NCBI RefSeq assembly: GCF_039908645.1
Contig: NZ_CP150917.1
Coordinates: 2,801,501-2,865,500 of the forward strand
Length of the DNA stretch: 64,000 bases
From: Pseudomonas helvetica
GTDB taxonomy: Bacteria > Pseudomonadota > Gammaproteobacteria > Pseudomonadales > Pseudomonadaceae
Direction: 5' to 3'
Part shown: one piece after another, positions 41,639 to 49,923 of the stretch
Layout of the letters: each line of letters starts with the position of its first letter
Numbering within the stretch: position 1 is the first letter of the stretch
Position numbers and translations under genes: made by a program
Notes under the pieces: generated by a model
Told to the model about the DNA's origin: nothing
Seen by the model: only the letters and a program-made list of their open reading frames with translations
Database searches by the model: none

Positions 41639-41783
41639 GTAGCAGCTGGCGTAGCCTGCGTCCGGCTGCGAAGCAGCCGTAAACCCTATGTGCAAGGTTT
41701 AGCTGAAAAGCCGCAGTGCCTGATTTCACGACGGCTACGTCCGAACGCGGCCCGCACCGAACGCAGCCTTCGGCAGCTGCTAC
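41639..41783. repeat. REP-type inverted pair (GTAGCAGCTG type)
   Basis: GTAGCAGCTGGCGTAGCCTG at 41639 onward pairs with the inverted copy ending CAGCTGCTAC at 41783. The arms are about 25 bases with several mismatches. It lies between the convergent glucosidase and HoxX-like genes. A related pair is at 44585-44730. Confidence 0.8.
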
Positions 41784-41796
41784 AAAGCCCTGTCGA

Positions 41797-43515
41797 TCAA
41801 GCGATCAGCGTCACTTCGCGCTCCAATGCCCACGGCGCGATCAAGCGCTGCGGGGTCTGGCAGGTTTTGCGCTTGAACACGAAGTTGCGGCACTTCTCGG
41901 CGAACTGCTGGCGGTTGTGCACCATGTCCAGTTGCATCTGGGCCAGCTCGGCCTCGCGACAGTGTTCGATCTGCTGAACGTCCATGCTGGTTCTTTGCGC
42001 GCGAAACGCCGCGTACTTTTCATCGGTCAAAGCGCCCTTGGCCTGTTGCAACAGCCATTGGCTGAACTCGCGGGGGCAGCGCGGACCAATCTCCTGAATC
42101 ATCCCCAACTGCCAGGACTGAAACGCGCTGACCGGCAGGCAGTCTTCGGTCAGCTTGTGCGCGATTTCGCTGCCCACTGCTCGGGGCAGGCTGTAGGTCC
42201 AGTATTCGGAGCCATACAGGCCCATGGTTTTGTAATGCGGATTGAGTACGACACCCGCTCGGGCAAACACGATGTCGGCGGCCAGCGCCAGCATCACACC
42301 GCCGGCTCCGGCACTGCCGGTCAGGCCGCTGACCACCAGTTGCCGGGCCGTCAACATTTCCTTGCAGACATCGTCGATCGCCTGAATATTGGCCCAGGCT
42401 TCCAGCCCCGGCACCTTGGCAGCCTGAATGACATTGAGGTGCACACCGTTGGAAAAGCTTCCACGACCGCCCTTGATCAGCAGCACCTGGGTGTCCCGAG
42501 CCTTGGCCCACTGCAGCGCTGCAACTAGCCGCTGGCATTGTTCGGTGCTCATGGCGCCGTTATAGAACTCGAAGGTCAGTTCACCGACGTGCCCCGACTC
42601 CCGATAACGAATCGGTTGATAGGTCGCCTCGTTGAACGGTTGGTTGGCGATCGATCCGTCCAGTACCGGTATTGCATCGAGTTGCCCGGCCAGCACATGC
42701 CGCGCCGGCAATTTGAAGGTTTCTTCTCCTGGCTGAGCCTTGCGCTTGAGCGAGCCGATCCACAGGCTGTGATCGCCGGTCGCGACCAGTACGGCATCGT
42801 CTTGCACGGCAAGGATTTCCCCCGGCGTGCCGGTACGTGAATCCAGGTGGGCGTCGTACAGGTAATACTGCCCGCCGGCCAGGCTCGCCAGCACTCCGGG
42901 TTGACCGTCGGCGGCATCGAGGGTGCGTTTGATGAACTGCGCGCAATCGTGCCAGCTGAAGGTTCGGTCGGCCTGTTTCATGTTTGGCTTCAGGCGCCCG
43001 ATGACGTTCGGTTGCGTGTAATCGAGGGGTGTCGGGACGAAGTCGCTGGCGAATTTTTCCACCACGTCACGGATGCAATAGATCGCGGCGTCGCTCACCG
43101 GGCCGTTGTACAGCTCGGATTTGCGCACGTCGGCGGGCATATTGAATTCATAGGTCGACCAGATCGGCCCGGCGTCCATTTCTTCGACCGCCTGCAAGGC
43201 CGTGACGCCCCAGCGGCTGACCTGCTGGGTGATGGCCCAGTCGAGCGCGCTGGCACCGCGGTCGCCGACGATGCCTGGATGAATGATCACCACCGGCCGG
43301 TCCGGGTTGCTCCAGAGCTGTTGCGGAACACGATCCTTGAGAAACGGGCAGATCACCAGATCGGCCGCCGATTCTTCGATCTGCCGGCACACCGAGGCTT
43401 CGTCGGTGAACAGCACCACGCTGGGCTCGTGACCTGACTGGCGCAAGTCCAGCCAGGCCCGTTGGGTCAAACCGTTGAACGCCGATGACAACAAAATGAT
43501 CTTCAATGATCGCAT
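41797..43515 (-). CDS. HoxX-like formyltransferase/enoyl-CoA hydratase fusion
   Basis: 572 residues. The N-terminal third is a formyltransferase-type domain (IILLSSAFNGLTQRAWLDLR, DLVICPFLKDRVP, PVVIIHPGIVGDRGASALDW). The C-terminal half is a crotonase domain (LTFEFYNGAMSTEQCQRLVA, GGRGSFSNGVHLNVI, GLTGSAGAGGVMLALAADIV, GLYGSEYWTYSLPRAVG). This fusion is HoxX, which makes CO for [NiFe]-hydrogenase cofactor from formyl-THF-derived formyl-CoA. No hydrogenase genes lie in this window, so here it may serve another formyl- or CoA-transfer reaction. Confidence 0.88.
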   Translation of the reverse strand: MRSLKIILLSSAFNGLTQRAWLDLRQSGHEPSVVLFTDEASVCRQIEESAADLVICPFLKDRVPQQLWSNPDRPVVIIHPGIVGDRGASALDWAITQQVSRWGVTALQAVEEMDAGPIWSTYEFNMPADVRKSELYNGPVSDAAIYCIRDVVEKFASDFVPTPLDYTQPNVIGRLKPNMKQADRTFSWHDCAQFIKRTLDAADGQPGVLASLAGGQYYLYDAHLDSRTGTPGEILAVQDDAVLVATGDHSLWIGSLKRKAQPGEETFKLPARHVLAGQLDAIPVLDGSIANQPFNEATYQPIRYRESGHVGELTFEFYNGAMSTEQCQRLVAALQWAKARDTQVLLIKGGRGSFSNGVHLNVIQAAKVPGLEAWANIQAIDDVCKEMLTARQLVVSGLTGSAGAGGVMLALAADIVFARAGVVLNPHYKTMGLYGSEYWTYSLPRAVGSEIAHKLTEDCLPVSAFQSWQLGMIQEIGPRCPREFSQWLLQQAKGALTDEKYAAFRAQRTSMDVQQIEHCREAELAQMQLDMVHNRQQFAEKCRNFVFKRKTCQTPQRLIAPWALEREVTLIA

Positions 43516-43640
43516 GAGTGACTCTTCCCTGAGGATGCGCGGCCGGAGGCTCCCATTGAGCCGTCCCTGGCCTTTGATGGAGGCGCAAGGGTAGAGAGTG
43601 TGTGGCGAGGGTTAGCTGATCGAGATCAATCTGAAACGAC

Positions 43641-43675
43641 AAAACCCGCAGCCTTGTGAAAAGGCGGCGGGTTTT
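43641..43675 (-). terminator. terminator hairpin
   Basis: AAAACCCGC...GCGGGTTTT arms with an inner GCC/GGC pair; A-run and T-run on both sides, so it can act in both directions. It probably serves the DUF6124 gene on the minus strand. Confidence 0.8.
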
Positions 43676-43702
43676 CGTTATTCGCAGACACGACCGAGAA
43701 CC

Positions 43703-43835
43703 TGTGGCGAGGGGGCTTGCCCCCGTTGGGGCGCGAAGCGACCCTAAAACCGGTGTCCGCGGTGTATCTGGAAGTTTCCGTTGGCCGGGGTGACGACTGC
43801 TGCGCAGCCGAACGGGGGCAAGCCCCCTCGCCACA
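43703..43835. repeat. REP-type inverted pair (GTGGCGAGGGGGCTTGCCCCC type)
   Basis: TGTGGCGAGGGGGCTTGCCC at 43703 and its perfect inverted copy ending at 43835; arms of 25 bases identical, spacer about 83 bases. This is the REPIN arrangement that RAYT transposases mobilise in Pseudomonas. No RAYT gene is in the window. Confidence 0.92.
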
Positions 43836-43856
43836 AGTGCCCCACGGTGTTGCTTT

Positions 43857-44231
43857 CTACTCCAGTGAATCCGGCGGATCAAGGTGATCCAAGGCGCGAT
43901 TCACCGCCAATTCGGTCAGCGAAATCATCTGCTGAATCGCCAGCGCGGTATTGCGTTTGGGGCCTTCGAGGTCGAATGCCAGATCGCTGGCCATGACATT
44001 CACTGAGGCGAGGGTTTCGCAGGCGTGGGCCAGCAGGGTTTCGCTGTCAACGTCGGGGGCAATGACGAAAATGCAGCCGGGGCGTCGGTCGGCTAACAAT
44101 GCCTTGGTTTCGGGCAGCACCAGGTAGTGATCGAGCGCACGGTGTGCAGCGGCGTGGAGCTCTTTTGAATCGAGGGAGGCGTAGGGAGAGACGGGATCGG
44201 TTTCGGGAGGGTTGGGCGTTGGTTTGAACAT
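43857..44231 (-). CDS. DUF6124 family protein
   Basis: 124 residues from ATG 44231, AGGAG 6 bases upstream. MFKPTPNPPETDPVSPYASL, KELHAAAHRALDHYL and the later LLAHACETLASVNVMASDLA and AIQQMISLTELAVNRALD are the family pattern (older name DUF3077) widespread in Pseudomonas. The function is unknown. The conserved proline-rich start and helical rest suggest a small cytoplasmic regulator or structural protein. Monocistronic. Confidence 0.93.
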   Translation of the reverse strand: MFKPTPNPPETDPVSPYASLDSKELHAAAHRALDHYLVLPETKALLADRRPGCIFVIAPDVDSETLLAHACETLASVNVMASDLAFDLEGPKRNTALAIQQMISLTELAVNRALDHLDPPDSLE

Positions 44232-44803
44232 GGTGATGCTCCTGATTGTTTCAAAGGAGCTGCCAATATCACTTGCAGATGATGGGTGGCAGCTAAGCGC
44301 GGGTCTGCAAGACCGGGAAACCAGGAACCCGGCAGACCCTAAGGTCTCCCGCGCAAAGCCGCCATAAAGCGGACACAAAAAATCGTCCTTTGCTTATGGT
44401 GTTGCTGTGCGACTGGTTATTTCCGGCGGGCTTGCAGACCCGATCACTGATGAGCAGTGACACGGAAACAATAAGAGCAAGGCCAAAAGCGCACAAGCCG
44501 GCGGATTCTGGCGTAGGTGTAGGCCGTGACGCAAGACGTTGTAGCCTCTGATGAGCACTGCGTAGGCAAGCTTAAACGCCCGTCGTAGCAGCTGCCGAGC
44601 CCGCGAGGCTGCGTTCGGCCGCGAAGCGGTCGTAAAATCAAGCAACACCTTCTTTCAGGTAAATCGCGTACGCAGGGTTGGCGAGGACTCTGTCCTCGAA
44701 CGCAGCCTCGCGGGCTCGGCAGCTTGCTACGGGTGCAGGCTCTACACCTTGGTTATCTATGTAGGGTTTCACGTGGAGGACCAAGGCATAAAGTGACCCT
44801 CGA
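44232..44803. other. intergenic region with REP-type pair
   Basis: 572 bases. The left part holds the promoter of the DUF6124 gene. 44585-44730 is a REP-type inverted pair. The right part contains the missing upstream portion of the antitoxin gene but no usable N-terminal coding. No other gene seen. Confidence 0.55.
44585..44730. repeat. REP-type inverted pair (GTAGCAGCTGCCGAGCCCGC type)
   Basis: GTAGCAGCTGCCGAGCCCGC at 44585 and an inverted copy ending at 44730, about 32 matching bases per arm with one inserted base. Same type as 41639-41783. Confidence 0.9.
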
Positions 44804-45019
44804 TTGGAAGTGGCCGAGGGCGACACTGACGAGTTCATCCGTGCGGTTGGATACGTCGCCAAAGCGCGCGGTATGGCCCAGATTGCGAATGACTCAGGCC
44901 TTGGTCGGGCAAGCTTGTACAAAGCATTTGCGCCAGGCGCCAAGCCACGCTTCGACACGGTGATTAAAGTGATGCGTGCGATGGGCATTGAGCTCCACGC
45001 CACCGTAGGGCGTGCTTGA
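44804..45019 (+). pseudogene. HigA-like addiction-module antitoxin, N-terminally truncated
   Basis: From codon TTG 44804 the frame reads LEVAEGDTDEFIRAVGYVA, KARGMAQIANDSGLGRASLY and KAFAPGAKPRFDTVIKVMRA. This is the helix-turn-helix of COG3636-type addiction-module antidotes (normally preceded by about 25 residues such as a TRPFD...YL start). In-frame TAA lies 12 bases upstream and no ATG is available, so the N-terminus is lost. A REP pair ends at 44730 just before it. The partner toxin (HigB-like) is absent on both sides. Confidence 0.75.
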
Positions 45020-45033
45020 AATCCTTGAACAAC

Positions 45034-45242
45034 AAGCCCGCCAATGGCGCAATGCTGTTCACTTAAGCCGATGTTTCAGGCACAACCGCAGTTGTGGCGA
45101 GGGAGCTTGCTCCCGCTGGGGCGCGAAGCGGCCCTGAATTGGGCCTGCTACGCAGTCCAGCGGGAGCAAGCTCCCTCGCCACAGATACTTCTCAGGCCTC
45201 CAGACTTCCTTAAGTGAACAGCATTGCGCCATTGGCGGGCTT
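45034..45242. repeat. 209-bp element with perfect 34-bp inverted ends enclosing a REP pair
   Basis: AAGCCCGCCAATGGCGCAAT from 45034 (34 bases to 45067) has a perfect inverted copy at 45209-45242. Between them sits a REP pair of 27-bp arms at 45093-45119 and 45157-45183, also perfect. The whole can fold as a long double hairpin. It lies between the antitoxin remnant and an amidohydrolase 3' end. It carries no gene. Confidence 0.9.
45093..45183. repeat. REP-type inverted pair (GTGGCGAGGGAGCTTGCTCCC type)
   Basis: TGTGGCGAGGGAGCTTGCTC at 45093-45119 (27 bases) and a perfect inverted copy at 45157-45183. Confidence 0.94.
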
Positions 45243-45259
45243 ACTGTCAAAGGCATTTG

Positions 45260-47218
45260 TCAAAACGCAAAACACGAACAGCCAAACGCGCCCCAGAATC
45301 CCTGGAAGTCGCTGACGGGTGCGTTCGACAAGCGCGCCCGCTCATGGCTGTGGGCATGCACTGCGCAGGCACCTGCGCATTGATGCATCTGGGCAGTGAG
45401 CGGTGCCAAGGGTTTCCAGTGCCCCGGCACGTTCACCACCGGTGACCAGTCGGGCATGACCGGCAAATGCGGTGGGCCGAGTTTTTCGAATTCGAGGCTG
45501 CCGTACACCACCTTGCCATCGACCACGGTCAGCACCGATTCAATCCATTTGATCGCTTCGTCGTCGACGCTGAAGTAGTCGGCAGACAACGCCACCAGAT
45601 CGGCCAGTTGCCCGACCTTGATCTGGCCCTTTGTGCCTTGCTCGGAGGAGAACCAGGCGCTGCCATGGGTGTAGAGTTCCAGCGCTGTGTCACGGCTCAG
45701 GCCTTGCGGGTAAAGCTCCAGGCCGCCGACGGTGCGGCCGCTGACCAGCCAGTAGAGTGATGTCCATGGGTTGTAGCTGGAAACCCGTGTGGCGTCGGTG
45801 CCGGCACCGACCGGAATACCTTCGGCGAGCATGCGCTGGATCGGAGGGGTGTGCTCGGCAGCCTTGGCGCCGTAACGGTCGACAAAGTATTCGCCCTGAA
45901 AAGCCATGCGGTCCTGAATCGCAATGCCGCCGCCCAGTGCACGAACCCGCTCGATGTTCTGCGGGGTGATGGTTTCGGCGTGATCGAAGAACCACGGCAG
46001 CCCGTCGAACGGGATATCGCGGTTGACCTTTTCGAACACATCGAGCATCCGGCTGATCGATTCGTTGTAGGTGGCGTGCAGGCGAAATGGCCAGCGCTGC
46101 TCGACCAGATGCCGCACCACGGGCTCCAGTTCCTGCTCCATGGTTTGCGGCAGATCGGGGCGTGGTTCGAGGAAGTCTTCAAAGTCGGCGGCGGAGAACA
46201 CCAGCATTTCGCCAGCGCCGTTGTGCCGCAGGAAATCGTCACCCTGGCCGTAGTGCGAGGTACTGGTCCAGTTCTTGAAGTCGGTCAGTTCTTCCTTGGG
46301 TTTTTGGGTGAACAGGTTGTAAGCGATGCGCACGCTCAGTTGCCGGTCCTTCGCCAATTGCTGGATGACCTGATAGTCGTCCGGGTAATTCTGAAAGCCG
46401 CCACCGGCATCGATGGCGCTGGTGACACCGAGGCGATTGAGTTCGCGCATGAACTGCCAGGTCGAGTTGAGCTGATACTCCAGTGGCAGCTTCGGCCCCT
46501 TGGCCAGCGTCGAGTAGAGAATCATCGCATTCGGGCGGGCGATCAGCATGCCTGTAGGGTCGCCATTGGCATCGCGCTGGATTTCGCCACCCGGCGGGTT
46601 CGGGGTATTGCGGTCGTAGCCCACCACTTTGAGTGCTGAGCGGTTGAGCAGGGCGCGGTCATACAGGTGCAGGACGAACACCGGTGTGTCAGGCGCAGCC
46701 TTGTTCAGCTCTTCAATCGTCGGCAGGCGCTTTTCGGCGAACTGGAACTCGGTCCAGCCACCGACCACGCGCACCCATTGCGGTGCCGGTGTGCGATCAG
46801 CCTGGTCCTTGAGCATGCGCAAGGCGTCGACCAATGACGGCACACCTTCCCAGCGCAGTTCGAGGTTGTAGTTCAGGCCGCCACGGATCAGGTGCAGGTG
46901 CGAGTCGTTGAGGCCAGGGATCACCGTACGTTTTTGCAGGTCGATGACTTGCGTGCTGGCGCCGCGCAGGGGCATGACGTCCGTATCATTGCCGACGGTA
47001 ATAAACCGCCCGTCCTTGATGGCGACCGCGCTCGCAAGGGGTTTATCCCGGTCGACCGTGTGCATGCGACCGTTGAACAGGATGAGATCGGCTGGGGAGT
47101 TGGTCATGCTGGTGCTCTGCGCAAATAGAGGACTGGTCCAGGCGCTGACGGTGCCTGCCGAAAGGCCTTGCAGTACGCGGCGGTGGTTGAAATCGTCGTG
47201 TTCATCAGGTGGGCTCAT
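45260..47218 (-). CDS. amidohydrolase family 3 protein (YtcJ-like), possibly Tat-exported
   Basis: 652 residues from ATG 47218, chosen because GGAGAA lies 8 bases upstream; the frame is open to 47329 but that part has no export signal. The N-terminus has FNHRRVLQGLSAGTVSAWTS, resembling a twin-arginine signal. The enzyme body has VIDLQKRTVIPGLNDSHLHL with the metal-binding HLH, FDHAETITPQNIERVRALGG, GAGTDATRVSSYNPWTSLYW and the C-terminal IKVGQLADLVALSADYFSVD. Substrate unknown. A Cys-rich tail (ending GCSCFAF) is unusual for the family. Confidence 0.88.
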   Translation of the reverse strand: MSPPDEHDDFNHRRVLQGLSAGTVSAWTSPLFAQSTSMTNSPADLILFNGRMHTVDRDKPLASAVAIKDGRFITVGNDTDVMPLRGASTQVIDLQKRTVIPGLNDSHLHLIRGGLNYNLELRWEGVPSLVDALRMLKDQADRTPAPQWVRVVGGWTEFQFAEKRLPTIEELNKAAPDTPVFVLHLYDRALLNRSALKVVGYDRNTPNPPGGEIQRDANGDPTGMLIARPNAMILYSTLAKGPKLPLEYQLNSTWQFMRELNRLGVTSAIDAGGGFQNYPDDYQVIQQLAKDRQLSVRIAYNLFTQKPKEELTDFKNWTSTSHYGQGDDFLRHNGAGEMLVFSAADFEDFLEPRPDLPQTMEQELEPVVRHLVEQRWPFRLHATYNESISRMLDVFEKVNRDIPFDGLPWFFDHAETITPQNIERVRALGGGIAIQDRMAFQGEYFVDRYGAKAAEHTPPIQRMLAEGIPVGAGTDATRVSSYNPWTSLYWLVSGRTVGGLELYPQGLSRDTALELYTHGSAWFSSEQGTKGQIKVGQLADLVALSADYFSVDDEAIKWIESVLTVVDGKVVYGSLEFEKLGPPHLPVMPDWSPVVNVPGHWKPLAPLTAQMHQCAGACAVHAHSHERARLSNAPVSDFQGFWGAFGCSCFAF

Positions 47219-47348
47219 GGCGCCGTTCTCCGCAGGTGTTCGGTCGAGCGAGCAGCCGAATGTGCGAGCCATACGGCCAGCAAAGAATATAGACGGCAAA
47301 TCCGCAGTCGATGTGTCGGGCGGGCACATTTACGACCGGCAGAAACGA

Positions 47349-47375
47349 CGAATCCCGCCATAAGGGCGGGATTCG
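47349..47375 (-). terminator. hairpin terminator before the amidohydrolase operon
   Basis: CGAATCCCGCC pairs with GGCGGGATTCG (11 bp, loop ATAAG). It separates the SCP2 gene from the amidohydrolase gene on the same strand. The T-run on the minus strand is interrupted. Confidence 0.7.
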
Positions 47376-47414
47376 TAGGCAGCCAGAGGGCTCCCGAGGC
47401 TGGGAGCCGTCGTC

Positions 47415-47729
47415 TTAGCTTGGGAACAGCTCGGACAGTTTCATGGCCAGCATCATGTCGCCTTCAGCGCGCAGTTTGCCGCCCATGAATGCCTGCATGC
47501 CGTCGGTCGAGCCGTCGACGATGCCTTCCAGGGTTTCGCCGTCCATGACCAGAGTCACTTGAGCGTCCGGGTTCTCGCCTTCTTTCAGCTCGCACGTGCT
47601 GTCTTTAACGATCAGCGAGAAGTTCTTGGTGTCGTCGATGCGGAAACCGAAAACCAGGTCCAGACCGGCAGCAGCGGCTGGGTTGAACTTGGCTTTCATG
47701 GCTTGTACGGCGTCAGCTACGGAGGTCAT
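47415..47729 (-). CDS. SCP2 sterol-binding domain protein
   Basis: 104 residues forming one SCP2 domain: VADAVQAMKAKFNPAAAAGL, DDTKNFSLIVKDSTCELKEG, DAQVTLVMDGETLEGIVDGS and MQAFMGGKLRAEGDMMLAMK. Such proteins bind lipids or fatty acyl-CoA in a hydrophobic tunnel. Cytoplasmic. Ends just before a terminator hairpin, and the next upstream gene on the strand is a histidine phosphatase 50 bases away. Confidence 0.94.
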   Translation of the reverse strand: MTSVADAVQAMKAKFNPAAAAGLDLVFGFRIDDTKNFSLIVKDSTCELKEGENPDAQVTLVMDGETLEGIVDGSTDGMQAFMGGKLRAEGDMMLAMKLSELFPS

Positions 47730-47779
47730 GGTTCGATCCTTTTATGAAGTGTTACAGCAAGGGTCACAGTGATCCGGAC

Positions 47780-48490
47780 TCAACGGAAAGTGATGAGTTC
47801 CGGGGCCTTCAGCAGTTGCAAATGTGCATGACTGTTGAAGGAAGCCAGTGTCACCTCGCGACCACGGAACTTCAGTTGGTTGAGCGAGGTGTTAACGATT
47901 TGCCAATTCAGCTCAAAGGCCTGCCTGGCCGGCATTTGAGTAATCAGGTGGAGCAGGGCAGTGATGGTCCCGCCGGAGGTGAACACGGCGATTTTCTGGG
48001 TGTTGTCGGCCTGTTCGAGAATACGCTGCAAACCGGCCTGGACCCGCTCGACGAAGCCTGGCCAGCTTTCCAGCCCCGGTGGGTCGTAAGTACCGGCCAA
48101 CCAACGCTCGATGATCAAGGCAAAGATTCGCTGAAACTCGCCGCGATTCTGCGCGGCATTGCGCAGAATATTCAGGGCTTCGGGTTCTTCGGGCAGCAGG
48201 TCCGGAATCAGCGCGCGAATCACCGCGTCGGCGTCGAACTCGTTGAAGGCTGAATCGATTTCCAGCGGCGGCACTGGCAGGCCGACAGCGCCGAATTGTG
48301 CCAGGGCACTGCTGGCGGTGTGTTGCTGGCGACGCAGGTCGCCCGACAGGCAGCGATCGAAACTCAATCCCAGTTCAGCCAGGTGACTGCCGAGTATTTC
48401 TGCCTGGCGAATACCAGTCGGCGACAGCACGTCGTAGTCGTCTGCACCGAAAGAGGCCTGGCCATGTCGAATCAAATAGATGCTGCCCAC
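47780..48490 (-). CDS. histidine phosphatase family protein
   Basis: 236 residues from GTG 48490, preferred because it gives the usual start (GSIYLIRHGQASFGADDYDV); a TTG at 48553 is the alternative, and neither has a good Shine-Dalgarno. The RHG motif holds the phosphohistidine, and SGDLRRQQHT, NEFDAD and VFTSGGTITALL complete the active site of a branch-1 phosphoglycerate-mutase-like phosphatase. Substrate unknown. Confidence 0.88.
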   Translation of the reverse strand: MGSIYLIRHGQASFGADDYDVLSPTGIRQAEILGSHLAELGLSFDRCLSGDLRRQQHTASSALAQFGAVGLPVPPLEIDSAFNEFDADAVIRALIPDLLPEEPEALNILRNAAQNRGEFQRIFALIIERWLAGTYDPPGLESWPGFVERVQAGLQRILEQADNTQKIAVFTSGGTITALLHLITQMPARQAFELNWQIVNTSLNQLKFRGREVTLASFNSHAHLQLLKAPELITFR

Positions 48491-48695
48491 GTCCGCGTCA
48501 TCCGGGTACGTTGAAGGTTTTGCGAGGTTATGAGGATGGCGATGAGCTGTCAATGAAAAAACATACGCTTGTTTGAAATGCTCGTTGGGGGCCTGTTGCA
48601 GAAGGTTTCACGACTGGTCGCAACGCGGCTGCATGGGTATGCTGAAGGTATACGCGCCTGCGTGTTCTGCGGCGCACTGTCGTTAAGGAGTCAAT

Positions 48696-49718
48696 GTGGA
48701 GTTTTTCGCCGAGTACGCAAGTTTTCTGGCTAAAACCGTTACCCTGGTGATCGCCATTCTGGTGGTCCTGGCCAGCTTTGCGGCGTTGCGCAGCAAAGGC
48801 CGGCGCAAGTTCACGGGCCAGTTGCAGGTCAGTAAACTCAATGATTTCTACAAGGAACTGCGTGAGCGCCTGGAGCAGACACTGCTCGACAAGGACCAGC
48901 TCAAGGCCTTGCGTAAATCCGAAGCCAAGTCCGAGAAAAAACAGAAGAAAAAGCCGGAAGCCAAACCGCGGGTGTTCGTGCTGGATTTCGATGGTGACAT
49001 CAGGGCTTCAGCGACTGAAAGCCTGCGCCATGAAATTACCGCGTTGTTGTCCCTGGCCACGCCGAAGGACGAAGTCGTGCTGCGCCTGGAAAGCGGCGGT
49101 GGCATGGTTCACAGCTACGGTCTGGCGTCCTCGCAACTGGCGCGCATTCGTCAGGCCGGTGTGCCATTGACCGTGTGTATCGACAAGGTCGCGGCCAGCG
49201 GTGGTTACATGATGGCGTGCATCGGCGAGAAGATCATCAGTGCGCCGTTTGCCATTCTGGGTTCGATCGGGGTGGTGGCGCAGTTGCCTAACGTCAATCG
49301 CCTGCTGAAAAAGCACGACATCGACTTTGAAGTCCTGACGGCGGGTGAGTACAAACGCACGCTGACAGTGTTTGGCGAAAACACCGAGAAGGGCCGGGAG
49401 AAGTTCCAGGAAGACCTGGATGTGACTCACGAACTGTTCAAGAACTTCGTCTCACGCTACCGGCCGCAACTGGCCATCAATGAAGTGGCCACCGGTGAAG
49501 TCTGGCTGGGTGTTGCCGCACTGGAAAAACGACTGGTCGATGAGCTGAAAACCAGCGATGAATACCTTGCCGAACGGGCCAAGGGCGCAGAGCTGTTTCA
49601 CTTGCATTATGCCGAACGCAAGAGCCTGCAAGAACGCGTCGGCCTGGCGGCCAGCGGTTCGATTGATCGGGTCTTGCTGACGTGGTGGAGCCGTCTCACC
49701 CAGCAGCGTTTTTGGTAG
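48696..49718 (+). CDS. sohB: SohB-type inner-membrane serine protease
   Basis: 340 residues. Start GTG 48696 after AAGGAG; an overlapping ATG is in another frame. One N-terminal membrane segment (TVTLVIAILVVLASFAAL), a Lys-rich linker, then the S49 domain. The nucleophile is Ser179-like in KVAASGGYMMACIGEKIISA (Ser in ASGG), the lysine in the earlier LESGGG motif region and the downstream GSIGVVAQLPNVNRLLKKHD are typical. SohB is a homologue of signal peptide peptidase SppA. Confidence 0.95.
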   Translation: MEFFAEYASFLAKTVTLVIAILVVLASFAALRSKGRRKFTGQLQVSKLNDFYKELRERLEQTLLDKDQLKALRKSEAKSEKKQKKKPEAKPRVFVLDFDGDIRASATESLRHEITALLSLATPKDEVVLRLESGGGMVHSYGLASSQLARIRQAGVPLTVCIDKVAASGGYMMACIGEKIISAPFAILGSIGVVAQLPNVNRLLKKHDIDFEVLTAGEYKRTLTVFGENTEKGREKFQEDLDVTHELFKNFVSRYRPQLAINEVATGEVWLGVAALEKRLVDELKTSDEYLAERAKGAELFHLHYAERKSLQERVGLAASGSIDRVLLTWWSRLTQQRFW

Positions 49719-49736
49719 GGAGCACGGGGCTCGCCA

Positions 49737-49757
49737 ATGCGGGCCCGTTTTTACGGC
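49737..49757 (+). terminator. rho-independent terminator of sohB
   Basis: GGGC-T-CGC pairs with GCG-G-GCCC around a CAAT loop, followed by GTTTTT. Confidence 0.85.
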
Positions 49758-49923
49758 GTCGAGTGCAATGCTCGACGCTGCTCAGTTTCGAGTTTTTACC
49801 CGCCGTATTTCAGGTCTTTTGAGACCGTCGCGTTTTCCCACCGGATTGAGGACATTTCCTGCTTTTTTTGCGGCAGGCGATGCATAAGCTCATAGCTCCC
49901 GAATCAACTGCAAAGGATTGCAA

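Larger units (their letters stand above)
43516..43856. other. intergenic region with terminator and REP pair
   Basis: 341 bases between the HoxX-like start and the DUF6124 stop. The contents are a bidirectional-looking hairpin at 43641-43675 and a REP inverted pair at 43703-43835. No gene is seen. Confidence 0.7.
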
